Origin: Candidatus Binataceae bacterium
GTDB taxonomy: Bacteria > Desulfobacterota > Binatia > Binatales > Binataceae
Assembly: GCA_015478645.1 (NCBI GenBank)
Contig: JADMIL010000007.1
Span: forward strand, 67,356 to 100,454
Direction of reading: 5' to 3'
DNA: 33,099 nt
The notes beneath the pieces were generated by a model. That model did not search any database and had not been told where the DNA came from. It worked only from the letters and a program-made list of their open reading frames with translations. Below, in pieces: positions 1 to 8,385 of this stretch. The number at the start of each line of letters is the position of its first letter. Within the stretch, counting starts at the first letter, position 1. The translations under genes and the position numbers were made by a program.

Positions 1-1152
1 CATCTGAGCGGCGGGGTCGATTCGACTTCCGTGGTCGGGATGGCCGAGGCGCTCAGGCGCGAGGGGCGCGTGGCGGGTGGCCGGCTCGAGACCTTTTCGC
101 TGCTGTTCGATCATCCTGACCTCGATGAGCGCGCCTATATTGAAGAGACCGTGCGGACGCTCGATTTGGCGGCGAACTATCCCGCGCCGATGCCGGTCAC
201 GTTCGAGATGTGCGTCGAGACCACCGCGCGCTACCGCGACTTTAGCGAGTATCCGAACGGCGGAATGTGGAATCGGCTGTGGCCGGCGGCGCGGGCCAAG
301 GGACTCAAGGTGCTGCTCTCGGGCACCGGATCGGACGAATGGCTGAGCGGTACCTCCTATATCTACGGCGACCTGCTGCGCAGCGGGCGGCTGGCGGCGC
401 TATGGCGCCGGCTGCGCGCCGACGGGCATCGCCTGCCCGGCGCGATGGGCGACGGCATGGGGACGCTGCTGTTGCGCCACGGGCTGTGGCCGATAGTGCC
501 GCTGGGGCTGCGCAAAGTGATCCGCGCGGCGCGCGGGCGCAAGCCCTATCCGCCGTTTATCGACGCGGCCTTTGCCCGGCGAATCAATCTTGCCGGCCGC
601 CTGCAATACGAGCCGCGGCCGCCGGCGCGAATGAGTTTTGCGCAATCCGCGATGTACGAAAACTTCGACAGCGGATGGGTCGCGCACGGGATGGATATGA
701 TGGACCGGGGGACGGCGTGGTTCGGCGTCGAGGAGCGGCATCCGTTTCATGATCGGCGGCTGTACGAATTCCTGATGGCGATCCCGGATGATCAGCGGGC
801 GCGCAACTTCGAGCGCAAGTTTATCCTGCGCAACGCAATGCGCGGGATGGTGCCGGCGTCCGTGCTGGCGCGGCGCGACAAGGCCGACTTTTCGATCCTG
901 TTTATCCAGTCGCTCGAACGGATGGGCGGCGAGCGGCTGTTCGACACGATGGCGATTGCCGCGGCGGGCTGGATCGATCGGGCGGAATTTATCCGCACGT
1001 ACCGCGACCGCACGGCCAATTATCTCACCACCAATATCTGGCCGCTGTGGACCACGTTTTCGCTCGAACTGTGGTATCGGATGGTGATTCGCAAGGAGGC
1101 GCCGCCGCTGCCCGGGATGGCGCCGGTGGCGGAAGCGGCCGCCCATGGCTGA
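1..1152 (+). CDS. Asparagine synthetase-like protein, 3' part (probable lasso-peptide macrolactam cyclase, C protein)
   Basis: The gene is cut by the window start: frame 1 is open from base 1 and opens directly with the PP-loop motif SGGVDST, which binds ATP pyrophosphate in asparagine synthetase B-type enzymes. The N-terminal glutaminase domain is therefore off-window. Further family marks are LLSGTGSDEWLSG (the usual SGxGGDE region, with Ser for the second Gly) and, near the C-terminus, EERHPFHDRRLYEFL followed by a Lys/Arg-rich stretch ending RRDKADFS. These enzymes adenylate a side-chain carboxylate; in lasso-peptide systems the C protein then forms the ring amide. Its stop overlaps the next start by 8 bp (ATGGCTGA), so it is translationally coupled to a HprK-like kinase, with a nucleotidyltransferase and an ABC exporter following. 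That neighbourhood is why I favour a lasso cyclase over a housekeeping AsnB; an exopolysaccharide-locus asparagine synthetase remains possible. Confidence 0.85.
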   Translation, partial: HLSGGVDSTSVVGMAEALRREGRVAGGRLETFSLLFDHPDLDERAYIEETVRTLDLAANYPAPMPVTFEMCVETTARYRDFSEYPNGGMWNRLWPAARAKGLKVLLSGTGSDEWLSGTSYIYGDLLRSGRLAALWRRLRADGHRLPGAMGDGMGTLLLRHGLWPIVPLGLRKVIRAARGRKPYPPFIDAAFARRINLAGRLQYEPRPPARMSFAQSAMYENFDSGWVAHGMDMMDRGTAWFGVEERHPFHDRRLYEFLMAIPDDQRARNFERKFILRNAMRGMVPASVLARRDKADFSILFIQSLERMGGERLFDTMAIAAAGWIDRAEFIRTYRDRTANYLTTNIWPLWTTFSLELWYRMVIRKEAPPLPGMAPVAEAAAHG

Positions 1153-2131
1153 TCGCCGGCCGACACCCGCGGCGCGGCGTGTAGCGTTTCGCTACAAAGC
1201 ATATGGACTGGCGATCGTCGCCGACGCCGAGATGCCCGAACTGCCGCCGGTGCGCGACCTGCGCGAGGCGGCGCTGACGCGCGTGCGCGTGACGCTGCGC
1301 GGCGCCACGCGGGTGCCGGCCGAGCCTGCGCAATGGCTTAGCGTGACGGCCTATGCCGACGGCAAGCCGTGGCTTAAGTCGGCCAAGGTCGCCGACGGCT
1401 ACCTGCTGCGCTTTCCGGGGCTGGCGGATTTCATGGTCGGCGCGGACGGGCGCAGCGTCGACTGCGTCGCGGCCGGGGGTGACGTGGCCGAGGTCACGCT
1501 GCGCCATCTGGTGATCGATCACGTGATGCCGCGGGTGCTCAACCTGCTCGGTAGCGAGGCGCTGCACGCGACCGCGGTGGTGGCGGCGGCGGGCGCGTGC
1601 GCGTTTATCGGCGAGGCCGGGACCGGCAAGTCGACGCTCGCGGCGAGCTTTCATCTGGCCGGGTTGCCGGCGCTGTGCGACGACTGCCTGGTGCTGCGCG
1701 ACGAGGGGCGGATCCTGGCGACGCCGGCTTACCCGGGGATGCGGTTGTGGGACGATTCGTTCGCCGCGATTGCGGGCGGCGCGGAGCCGGGGCCACCGGT
1801 GGCGCATTACACGACCAAGACGCGGCTGGTCGGCGACGTCGCCACCTTCGCGGCCACGCCGCAGCCGCTGGTGCGAATCTACTTCCTGCGCCGGATCGCG
1901 GCGGGGGCGCCGCCGGCGGTTGAGCGGATTACGCCGGCCGCGGCCTTTCCCGAATTGGTCGGCGCAAGCTTTCCGCTCGACCTGGGCGATGCGGCGATGC
2001 TCGCGCGCCATTTCCTGATGATCAGCCATGTGGCCGCGTCGGTGCCGTTGCGCCGCCTGCTTATCCCGACCGATTTCGGCGCGCTGGCGGCGGTGCGCGC
2101 CGCGGTGATCGCGGATCTCGCAGCGGGCTGA
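1145..2131 (+). CDS. HPr kinase/phosphorylase-like protein (putative lasso-peptide precursor kinase)
   Basis: A 328-residue protein with a P-loop at G156-T164 (GEAGTGKST) and a following acidic CDDCLVL segment (about residues 178-184), the arrangement of the HprK C-terminal kinase domain. The first ~150 residues are not like the HprK sensor domain. Known relatives next to asparagine-synthetase-type cyclases (PadeK and ThcoK type) phosphorylate the C-terminal Ser of the lasso precursor; others sit in exopolysaccharide/PEP-CTERM loci with unclear substrates. The ATG overlaps the upstream stop by 8 bp, so cyclase and kinase are co-translated, and the next gene follows after 5 bp. Kinase fold assignment is secure from the motif; substrate is inference from context only. 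Confidence 0.8.
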   Translation: MADRRPTPAARRVAFRYKAYGLAIVADAEMPELPPVRDLREAALTRVRVTLRGATRVPAEPAQWLSVTAYADGKPWLKSAKVADGYLLRFPGLADFMVGADGRSVDCVAAGGDVAEVTLRHLVIDHVMPRVLNLLGSEALHATAVVAAAGACAFIGEAGTGKSTLAASFHLAGLPALCDDCLVLRDEGRILATPAYPGMRLWDDSFAAIAGGAEPGPPVAHYTTKTRLVGDVATFAATPQPLVRIYFLRRIAAGAPPAVERITPAAAFPELVGASFPLDLGDAAMLARHFLMISHVAASVPLRRLLIPTDFGALAAVRAAVIADLAAG

Positions 2132-2135
2132 CGAT

Positions 2136-2157
2136 CGTGCGGCGGGCCGGCCGCACG
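2136..2157 (+). promoter_or_regulatory. GC-rich hairpin over the GTG start of the nucleotidyltransferase gene
   Basis: Arms 2136-2143 (CGTGCGGC) and 2150-2157 (GCCGCACG) are perfectly complementary, with a 6-base loop. The putative GTG start at 2137 sits in the 5' arm. In an mRNA this could hide that start, favouring a downstream ATG or coupling to translation of the kinase gene. No T-tract follows, so it is a poor terminator. Confidence 0.3.
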
Positions 2158-3480
2158 CGATTGGAGGGTCGGGCCGGCGCGGGTATGCTCGAGGCCAGCG
2201 TGACTAACGCAATGCCCAGCGAAATCCTCTCCGACCAAGCCGCGGCACGGCTGGTGCTCGAATGCGTGCGGCGCGATCTCGCGCCGACCGATGGCCCGAG
2301 TCGCGCAACCGGCCTCGAAGCGGATCGCGTCGATGCGGACGGGCGCCCTCACCGCGGCTACGGCGCAAAAGATTTCGCCGCGCTCGATTGGGATCGCGTG
2401 GCGGTAATCGCGGGGCATCACGGAGTCCTGCCGCTGGTCTACCGGCGGCTGCAATCGGCCTCCGGTGTGCCGGCGGTGGCGCTCGAGCGGATGCGCGCGA
2501 GCTTTTACGGCAATGCGCTGAGCAGCCTGCATCTGGCGCGCGAGCTGGTGCGCCTCAGCGCGATGCTGCGTGCGGCGAGGGTCGCGGCGCTCACCTTTAA
2601 GGGGCCGGCGCTCGCGATCCAGGCGTGGGGCGATCTGCAACTGCGCCAGTTCAACGACCTCGACCTGCTGGTGCGGCCGGCCGACGCGGTGCGGGCGGCG
2701 CGCGTGCTGATCGCGGCGGGCTATTGGCCGCGCACGTTCGATCCCGACGCGCCGGCGGCGGCGCTCGCGCAGGCGCCGGGCGACGAGTTCATGCGGCCGG
2801 GCAGCGAATGGATGATCGATCTGCATTGGGCGCTGATGCCGGCCTACTTCGCGGGCGGCCCGGCGGCGGACACTGTGTGGACGCGGGCCGTGCCGATCAC
2901 GATCGAAGGCGCCGACCTGATGACGTTCGGGCGCGAGGATCTGATCCTGTTTCTGGCGGCGCATGGGGCCAAGCATGGCTGGATCGGGATCGGCATGATC
3001 GCCGATTTCGGCCGACTGATCGGCGCATGGCCGGACGACGCGACTCCCGCGCTGATCGCGGCGGCACAGCGTGCCGGAGGCCGGCGCATGCTGCTGCTGG
3101 GCGCGGCGCTGGCGGCGGCCGTGCTCGATCAGCGGTTCGGGCCCGCGATGGCCGCGGCGATCCGCAGCGATTCGTTGGTCTCGCGGCTGGTGGCTGGCGT
3201 GGAGCGGCGGCTGTTCGCCAGCGTAGCGATGCGCGCCCAGTTGTACTCGGACTGGGTGGTGCCGGTGACGGCGATCGAAGGGTCGCGCGCGCGGGCGCGC
3301 TATCTGGCCGGGCGCGCGCTGCGGCCGACGATCGACGACGTCGATTTCGTGGCGCTGCCGCCGGGGCTATATCCATTGTACTACGCGATCCGGCCGCTGC
3401 GGCTGGCGTGGCAGCAGGGGCGCCGGATGTTTGTCAACGTGCCGCATCCACTGAAACGCCTGCGCGGATCGCCACGATGA
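2137..3480 (+). CDS. NTP_transf_5-type nucleotidyltransferase (PF14907-like)
   Basis: About 447 residues from the GTG at 2137. The diagnostic region is LTFKGPALA followed some ten residues later by RQFNDLDLLV (about residues 152-179), i.e. the lysine-containing loop and the D-x-D metal-binding pair of the minimal nucleotidyltransferase fold. The C-terminal part is helical and Ala/Arg-rich. Members of this family recur in lasso-peptide clusters that also carry a kinase, and in polysaccharide loci; the reaction is not settled. The start is uncertain: the GTG lies inside a GC-rich hairpin (2136-2157) and in-frame ATGs at 2185 and 2212 are alternatives; no convincing Shine-Dalgarno decides between them. 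It lies 5 bp after the kinase gene and 105 bp before the ABC transporter. Confidence 0.75.
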   Translation: MRRAGRTRLEGRAGAGMLEASVTNAMPSEILSDQAAARLVLECVRRDLAPTDGPSRATGLEADRVDADGRPHRGYGAKDFAALDWDRVAVIAGHHGVLPLVYRRLQSASGVPAVALERMRASFYGNALSSLHLARELVRLSAMLRAARVAALTFKGPALAIQAWGDLQLRQFNDLDLLVRPADAVRAARVLIAAGYWPRTFDPDAPAAALAQAPGDEFMRPGSEWMIDLHWALMPAYFAGGPAADTVWTRAVPITIEGADLMTFGREDLILFLAAHGAKHGWIGIGMIADFGRLIGAWPDDATPALIAAAQRAGGRRMLLLGAALAAAVLDQRFGPAMAAAIRSDSLVSRLVAGVERRLFASVAMRAQLYSDWVVPVTAIEGSRARARYLAGRALRPTIDDVDFVALPPGLYPLYYAIRPLRLAWQQGRRMFVNVPHPLKRLRGSPR

Positions 3481-3585
3481 TCGGCGGCGCGGGTATCGAC
3501 TGCGATGCGGTCCTTTGCGGCGGCGGATGAACGGCGCGCCGTGGATGGCAACGCGGTGGCGGGCCGGGCGTGCGGCGAAGAATCA

Positions 3586-5346
3586 ATGAACGGCAAGGTG
3601 GTGGCGTTCTTTCGCGCGCTGGCAGAGTCGGCGGGCTGGCGATTTTGGTGGGCGATCACGCTAATTGTGATGCTGCCGCTGACCGAGAGCGCCGGCCTGG
3701 CCCTGATGCTGCCGACGCTGCAGGCGGCCGGCTTCGATATGCACGCGCAGGGCCAGGCGGGACGCTTTGCGGCGCTGGTCTGGCGCGGCTTCGCGGCGGT
3801 CGGTATGCAGCCGGGCTTTTTGGGCCTGCTCGCGCTCTACGTCGTGGTGGTCGTCGCGCGCACGCTGGTCGAGCGCAATCGCAGCGTGATGATCTGGACC
3901 GTGCAGCAGAATTTTGCCGATGCGTGGCGGCAGCGGCTGTACCGCGCGATCGCGGGCGCGCAATGGCGCTTTATCACGCAGAGCCGGCCGGCCGACTTCA
4001 CCCATGCGCTGACGGCCGAGTTGACGCGAGTGGGCGAGGCGGCGTCGTGCGCGCTGCTGCTGGCCGGCGACCTGGCGCTGGACGCGGTGTACCTGGGACT
4101 GGCGATCGTGCTGTCGCCGGCGACCACGGCGATCGTGATCGCGTCGGGGGCGGGCGTGGCGCTTGCGCTGCGCGGGCGCACGCGCCGGATCGAGCGCCAT
4201 GGCGCGGAACTCGCGGCGATCACCAACGCACTCTATGCCGCCGCCACCGAGCATCTGCAGAGCCTCAAGACCGCCAAGACCTATGGCGCGGAGGAGCGCA
4301 ATTTCGCGCTGTTCGCGCATCTGAGCGGACGGATCGCGGTGACCAACGTCGAGACCGCGCGCGAGCAGGTGGCGGCGTCGTCGTGGTTCGAGCTGGGCGG
4401 TGCGCTGATCCTGATGCCGCTGCTGTATCTGGCGGTGCGCGTGATCAAGGTGCCGCCGGCCGAACTGCTGCTGCTGCTGGTGCTGTTCGTGCGAGTGATG
4501 CCGCGGGTGCAATCGAGCCATCAATACTACCGCGGCTTCGTCAACCTGTTCCCGTCGTTTACCAATGTGACCGTGCTCGAGGCGCGTTGCCGCGCGGCGG
4601 CCGAGCCGGCGTCGCTGGTCACGGTGGCGCCGGAGTTCCGCCGCGAAATTCGCTTCGAGCGCGTGTCGTTCGCCTATCGCGCCGCAGGGCCGGCGGCGGT
4701 GCGCGGACTGGATCTGGCGATCGCGGCGGGCGGGATCACCGCGATCGCCGGGCCGTCGGGTGCGGGCAAGAGCACGATCGCCGACCTGGTAATGGGGCTG
4801 TGCGCCCCCGATACCGGGCGGATCACGATCGACGGCGTGGCGCTGACGCCCGGCGCGGCCCGCACGTGGCGCGAACGGATCGGCTACGTGGGCAGCGAGA
4901 CCACGCTGTTCCATGCGACGGTGCGCGAGAATCTGAGCTGGGCAAGTCCCACGGCCAGCGAGGCCGAGATGTGGCAGGCGCTCGAGCATGCGGCGGCCGC
5001 CGGGTTCGTGCGCGCGCTGCCGGCCGGACTCGACGCGGCGGTGGGCGATCGCGGCGCGACGTTGTCGCAGGGCGAACGCCAGCGGCTCGCGCTGGCCCGC
5101 GCGCTGCTGCGCCGGCCCGCCTTGCTGATCCTCGACGAGGCGACCAACAGCCTCGACTACGACAACGAGGCGCGCGTGCTCGGCGCGATCGAGGCGCTGC
5201 GCGGCGGGCTCACGGTACTGATGATCGCGCATCGCCTGTCGGCGATCCGCCGGGCGGACCTGATCTATGTGATCGCCGATGGCGGCGTGGCCGCATCGGG
5301 CGGATGGTCCGAGTTGAGCGCGAGCCTGGAGCGCGCGGCCGGCTGA
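3586..5346 (+). CDS. ABC transporter, fused membrane and ATPase domains (putative lasso-peptide exporter)
   Basis: A half-transporter of 586 residues, the usual length of exporter subunits. Residues ~1-330 carry hydrophobic segments, for example around the first 45 residues, near residue 60-90, residues ~150-190 and around 270-305. The ATPase domain has Walker A GPSGAGKS (K395), Q-loop region GYVGSETTLF, signature LSQGE (493-497), Walker B LLILDEAT (D517, E518) and H-loop H549. The ATG at 3586 is chosen over the frame opening at 3505 because the upstream codons encode a polar, non-hydrophobic extension and GAAG lies just before 3586. As last gene of the cyclase-kinase-nucleotidyltransferase series it likely exports the mature product and supplies self-protection; lipid-A or polysaccharide export is the alternative. 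Confidence 0.88.
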   Translation: MNGKVVAFFRALAESAGWRFWWAITLIVMLPLTESAGLALMLPTLQAAGFDMHAQGQAGRFAALVWRGFAAVGMQPGFLGLLALYVVVVVARTLVERNRSVMIWTVQQNFADAWRQRLYRAIAGAQWRFITQSRPADFTHALTAELTRVGEAASCALLLAGDLALDAVYLGLAIVLSPATTAIVIASGAGVALALRGRTRRIERHGAELAAITNALYAAATEHLQSLKTAKTYGAEERNFALFAHLSGRIAVTNVETAREQVAASSWFELGGALILMPLLYLAVRVIKVPPAELLLLLVLFVRVMPRVQSSHQYYRGFVNLFPSFTNVTVLEARCRAAAEPASLVTVAPEFRREIRFERVSFAYRAAGPAAVRGLDLAIAAGGITAIAGPSGAGKSTIADLVMGLCAPDTGRITIDGVALTPGAARTWRERIGYVGSETTLFHATVRENLSWASPTASEAEMWQALEHAAAAGFVRALPAGLDAAVGDRGATLSQGERQRLALARALLRRPALLILDEATNSLDYDNEARVLGAIEALRGGLTVLMIAHRLSAIRRADLIYVIADGGVAASGGWSELSASLERAAG

Positions 5347-5450
5347 CGCGAGCGGTTCAACGCCAGATGGCCGCGGCGGACGCTCGCACGGCCCGGCGCC
5401 GCAGCCTAAAGTGAAGGCGGCGCGGGCGGACGGCGGCTTGACGCGATGAT

Positions 5451-5456
5451 TATAAT
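5451..5456 (+). promoter_or_regulatory. Perfect -10 hexamer (TATAAT) before the HtrA gene
   Basis: TATAAT at 5451-5456 is a consensus sigma-70 -10 box in otherwise GC-rich DNA, after a 105-bp gap from the ABC transporter. No good -35 box lies 16-19 bp upstream. Transcription would start near 5462-5463, giving a 5' leader of only about 15 nt that begins at the Shine-Dalgarno (GGGAAGG, 5464-5470). It marks the end of the putative lasso operon and an independent promoter for the protease. Confidence 0.45.
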
Positions 5457-5477
5457 ACGGAACGGGAAGGTTGCATC

Positions 5478-6551
5478 ATGAAACCAAAGGTCCAGTTCCT
5501 GTCCGATCCCGGCGCCGCCCGCGAAGAGGCGGCGGGCGCCGCCCCGTTCAGCGACGCGCCCCTGCTCGACGCCTACTCGAACGCCGTAATGCATGCCGCC
5601 GAGGTGGTCAGTCCGGCGGTGGTCTATATCGAAGTGACCCATCGCGCGGCCCCGCGTGAGGGTAATCCGCCGCGCGCCGGGCGCGACGCCGAAGGCGGGG
5701 CGCGGCGATCGCCGCCGCAGTCCACCGGATCGGGCTTGATCTTCACGCCCGACGGCTACGTGCTGACCAACAGCCACGTGGTCCATGGCGCCGACCGGCT
5801 CGACGTGGCGCTGAGCGACGGACGGCGGATGCGCGCCGACCTGGTGGGCGACGATCCGGATACCGACCTCGCCGTGGTCAGGATCGGCGGCAACGACTTG
5901 CCGGTGGCCACGCTGGGCGACTCGCGGATGATCCGGGTGGGCCAGCTGGCGATCGCGATCGGCAATCCCTACGGCTTTCAGTACACGGTCACGGCCGGCG
6001 TGGTCAGTGCGCTCGGGCGCTCGCTGCGATCGCATTCGGGACGGCTCATCGACAACGTGATCCAGACCGACGCGGCGCTTAATCCGGGCAACTCGGGCGG
6101 ACCGCTGGTGAGCTCGCGGGCCGAGGTGATCGGCGTGGCGACCGCGACGATCTTGCCGGCGCAGGGGCTGTGCTTCGCGATCGCCTCGAATACGGCGCGC
6201 TTCGTCGCGGCGCAACTGATTCGCGACGGCCGGGTGGTGCGCGCGTGGGTCGGGATGGCCGGGCAGGACGTGGCGGTGCATCGGCGCAGCGTGCGCATGC
6301 ACGGGCTGGGCGCGAGCAGCGGAGTCCTGGCGGCGGCGGTCGAGGTCGACAGCCCGGCCGATCGCGCGGGACTCAAGCAGGGCGACGTAGTCGTGGCGTT
6401 CGCGGGCAAGCCGATTGCGGGTATCGACGACCTGCAGCGAATGCTGCCGGGCGAGCGGATCGGCACGCAATGCGAGCTGACGATCCTGCGCGCCGGTGAA
6501 AAGCTGACGCTCACGATGGTGCCCGCCTCGCGCCCTCCTGCGCGCGCGTAA
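5478..6551 (+). CDS. HtrA/DegP-like trypsin-fold serine protease with one PDZ domain, no signal peptide
   Basis: A 357-residue S1C-type protease. The triad is visible: H100 in TNSHVVHG, D130 in DTDLAVV, and S206 in NPGNSGGPL. A single PDZ domain fills about residues 255-350 (SPADRAGLKQGDVVVAFAGKPI is its core, preceded by GVLAAAVE). Start is firm: GGGAAGG at 5464-5470 is 7 bp before the ATG. The N-terminus is polar and acidic with no hydrophobic segment, so unlike DegP/DegS this copy should stay in the cytoplasm. A ~25-residue Arg/Gly/Pro-rich insertion precedes the protease core. Role is general or regulatory proteolysis; substrate unknown. It is separated from the exporter upstream by its own likely promoter. 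Confidence 0.9.
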   Translation: MKPKVQFLSDPGAAREEAAGAAPFSDAPLLDAYSNAVMHAAEVVSPAVVYIEVTHRAAPREGNPPRAGRDAEGGARRSPPQSTGSGLIFTPDGYVLTNSHVVHGADRLDVALSDGRRMRADLVGDDPDTDLAVVRIGGNDLPVATLGDSRMIRVGQLAIAIGNPYGFQYTVTAGVVSALGRSLRSHSGRLIDNVIQTDAALNPGNSGGPLVSSRAEVIGVATATILPAQGLCFAIASNTARFVAAQLIRDGRVVRAWVGMAGQDVAVHRRSVRMHGLGASSGVLAAAVEVDSPADRAGLKQGDVVVAFAGKPIAGIDDLQRMLPGERIGTQCELTILRAGEKLTLTMVPASRPPARA

Positions 6552-6614
6552 GATCCATCGACAAAGTTACGCCGCGCCGCGGCGGCCGGCCCGCGCCGCC
6601 GATCGCGATCGGTA

Positions 6615-6637
6615 CGCGGCGCTTTGCGTGCGCCGCG
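6615..6637 (+). terminator. Candidate terminator hairpin after the HtrA gene
   Basis: An 8-bp perfect stem (CGCGGCGC, 6615-6622, with GCGCCGCG, 6630-6637) around a 7-base loop, 63 bp after the protease stop. No T-run follows, so termination by this hairpin alone is uncertain. Confidence 0.3.
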
Positions 6638-6825
6638 AGATAGGCTATGAATCGCGCGCGGGGGCAGCACCGGCGGTCCGCCGAACCGTGCAATGCGGTT
6701 GGCGGGCGCTGGCGGATTGACCGCGCGTCCGGCGTGAAATTTCCGCTCGCGCACGGAGTGGCGGCAAGGTCGGGTTTACCGGGCGGTCTTGAGTTTACGG
6801 CTGCGCGGCGCATTGGGAGGGGAAT

Positions 6826-8289
6826 ATGGCTACGCAGCGCATGGCGCGGATATTTCGATCCGCGACCGCGGTGATTGGATCCTTGGCGATGGCTAGCGCG
6901 ATGGTGATGGCGGCAGGCGCCACATCGGCATCCGCACAGAATAATTCGAATACGGCGTCCCCAGCCGCATCGGCGCCGACGGCAAGCCTACCGGCAACGG
7001 TATCCGCGCCGACGGCGGCGCCGATCGCCGCGGTGCCGGCAGCCTCGGCCGCGCCAGCGGCCGCAGCCGCGACGGGTGACGCCGATTCGATTCCGGCCGG
7101 CACGACGATTAGCACGCTTAACTGGAGTCAGTATCAGCGCTTCATGCCCGACGGCATGGCGGCACTTTTTGCGGGCACCTATTTCTGGAAGATGCCGGCC
7201 GCGGCGCAGATTGAGGTCGGTCCGACGATTATCCATCCGCTGCCGAAGAACTACATGACGGCGACGGAGAAGTACGCGGCGCAAGTCAAAGTCGTCGCGC
7301 TGGCCGACGGCGGCCTCACGCTGAGCGGCTACCAGGGCGGGATCCCGTTTCCCGTCCCCGACGAGCCCAACCGGGGCTGGAAGGTGCTGGCCAACCTCTG
7401 GTATCGCTACCTGCCGCATCTGATCGTCGACACCTACGCGCACGGCTGCCTGATGACTTCCGGCGGCACGATCAACTGCAAGACCGCGGAGATCATTTCA
7501 CGCCAGCTCGCGTTCAATACGGACCCCGGCACGCCGACCACCTATCCGGATGCGGAAGGCAAATTCGCCACCGAATACTTCATGGTGCAGGAGCCCGAGC
7601 AGGAGCGCTATACCGCCTTTCTGTCGATCGCCTACGCCGACCCGGCGCGCGCGGAGGATACCTATCTGTTCCTGCCCCAACTGCGGCGCTATCAGCCGAT
7701 CTCGGCCACCGCGCGTTGCAGTCCCAATCAGGGTACCGACTCGACGCAGGAGGATTACCGCTTCGGCTACAACTCCAATATCACCGAAGCGCAGGTCCAA
7801 TTCCTGGGCGAGAAAAAAATTCTTGCGCTGCTCGGCGCTAATCTGCCGGTCGGCGAGTTCCCGGATAATTACACGATGCCGCTGGGCTGGCCGATGCCCT
7901 CGTGGGGCAAGTGGCAGGTGCGCGACGTCGACGTGATCAGCGTGAGCAAGATTCCGTCGCGGGCCGCCGGCTACTGCTACGGCAAGCGCGTGATGTACGT
8001 CGACAAGGCGACCTGGGCGCCGCTGTGGGAGGATCTTTACGATCGCAAGATGCAGCCGTGGCGCTTCTTCGCGCTGTTTTTGCGCACGGTCGACGTGCCG
8101 GGCGTCGGGCCGGTCGACGCCTCGGGTTCGATGGTCTGGGCGTTCTGGGACGTGCAGAATAACCACGCCAGCTTCTTTATCGATCCCGGCGAGGGGCATC
8201 AGCTCTACGTCAACGAGCAGGCGCCCAAGGAGTTCACCGATCTGACGCGCTACGCCTCGGCGCCGGGGCTGAACCTGATCATGCGCTAG
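6826..8289 (+). CDS. Secreted DUF1329 family protein
   Basis: A 487-residue protein with a classical signal peptide: basic MATQRMARIFR, a hydrophobic Ala/Met stretch, and a likely cut after ASA (about residue 37). A ~45-residue Ala/Pro/Thr linker follows, then the DUF1329 domain from about residue 85 to the end. Family-like marks include the region around IEVGPTIIHPLPKNY, the GGIPFPVPDEPNRGWK segment and a tryptophan/tyrosine-rich second half. The family is periplasmic or outer-membrane-associated, related in fold to LolA/LolB-type lipid carriers, and often found with DUF1302 proteins and RND transporters in catabolic loci; here those partners are absent. Start fixed by GGGAGGGG at 6815-6822. 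A small secreted NTF2-like gene follows 96 bp later. Molecular function is not established. Confidence 0.85.
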   Translation: MATQRMARIFRSATAVIGSLAMASAMVMAAGATSASAQNNSNTASPAASAPTASLPATVSAPTAAPIAAVPAASAAPAAAAATGDADSIPAGTTISTLNWSQYQRFMPDGMAALFAGTYFWKMPAAAQIEVGPTIIHPLPKNYMTATEKYAAQVKVVALADGGLTLSGYQGGIPFPVPDEPNRGWKVLANLWYRYLPHLIVDTYAHGCLMTSGGTINCKTAEIISRQLAFNTDPGTPTTYPDAEGKFATEYFMVQEPEQERYTAFLSIAYADPARAEDTYLFLPQLRRYQPISATARCSPNQGTDSTQEDYRFGYNSNITEAQVQFLGEKKILALLGANLPVGEFPDNYTMPLGWPMPSWGKWQVRDVDVISVSKIPSRAAGYCYGKRVMYVDKATWAPLWEDLYDRKMQPWRFFALFLRTVDVPGVGPVDASGSMVWAFWDVQNNHASFFIDPGEGHQLYVNEQAPKEFTDLTRYASAPGLNLIMR

Positions 8290-8385
8290 GCCGGCGCGGA
8301 TTGCCGGTGAACCGGGAGGATTGAGCTGCGCCCCTGGGTTGCGCGGCTTGTGGATAACGATTGTAACGCAGGAGGAGATAGCGGG

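Noticed and set aside
5438..5443. TTGACG as -35 box for the TATAAT at 5451
   Set aside because: The spacer is only 7 bp; no RNA polymerase-compatible spacing.
6552..6825. Possible small gene between HtrA and DUF1329 (frame from 6647)
   Set aside because: It overlaps the DUF1329 start in another frame, with Arg-rich composition and no ribosome site; only the hairpin at 6615 is supported.
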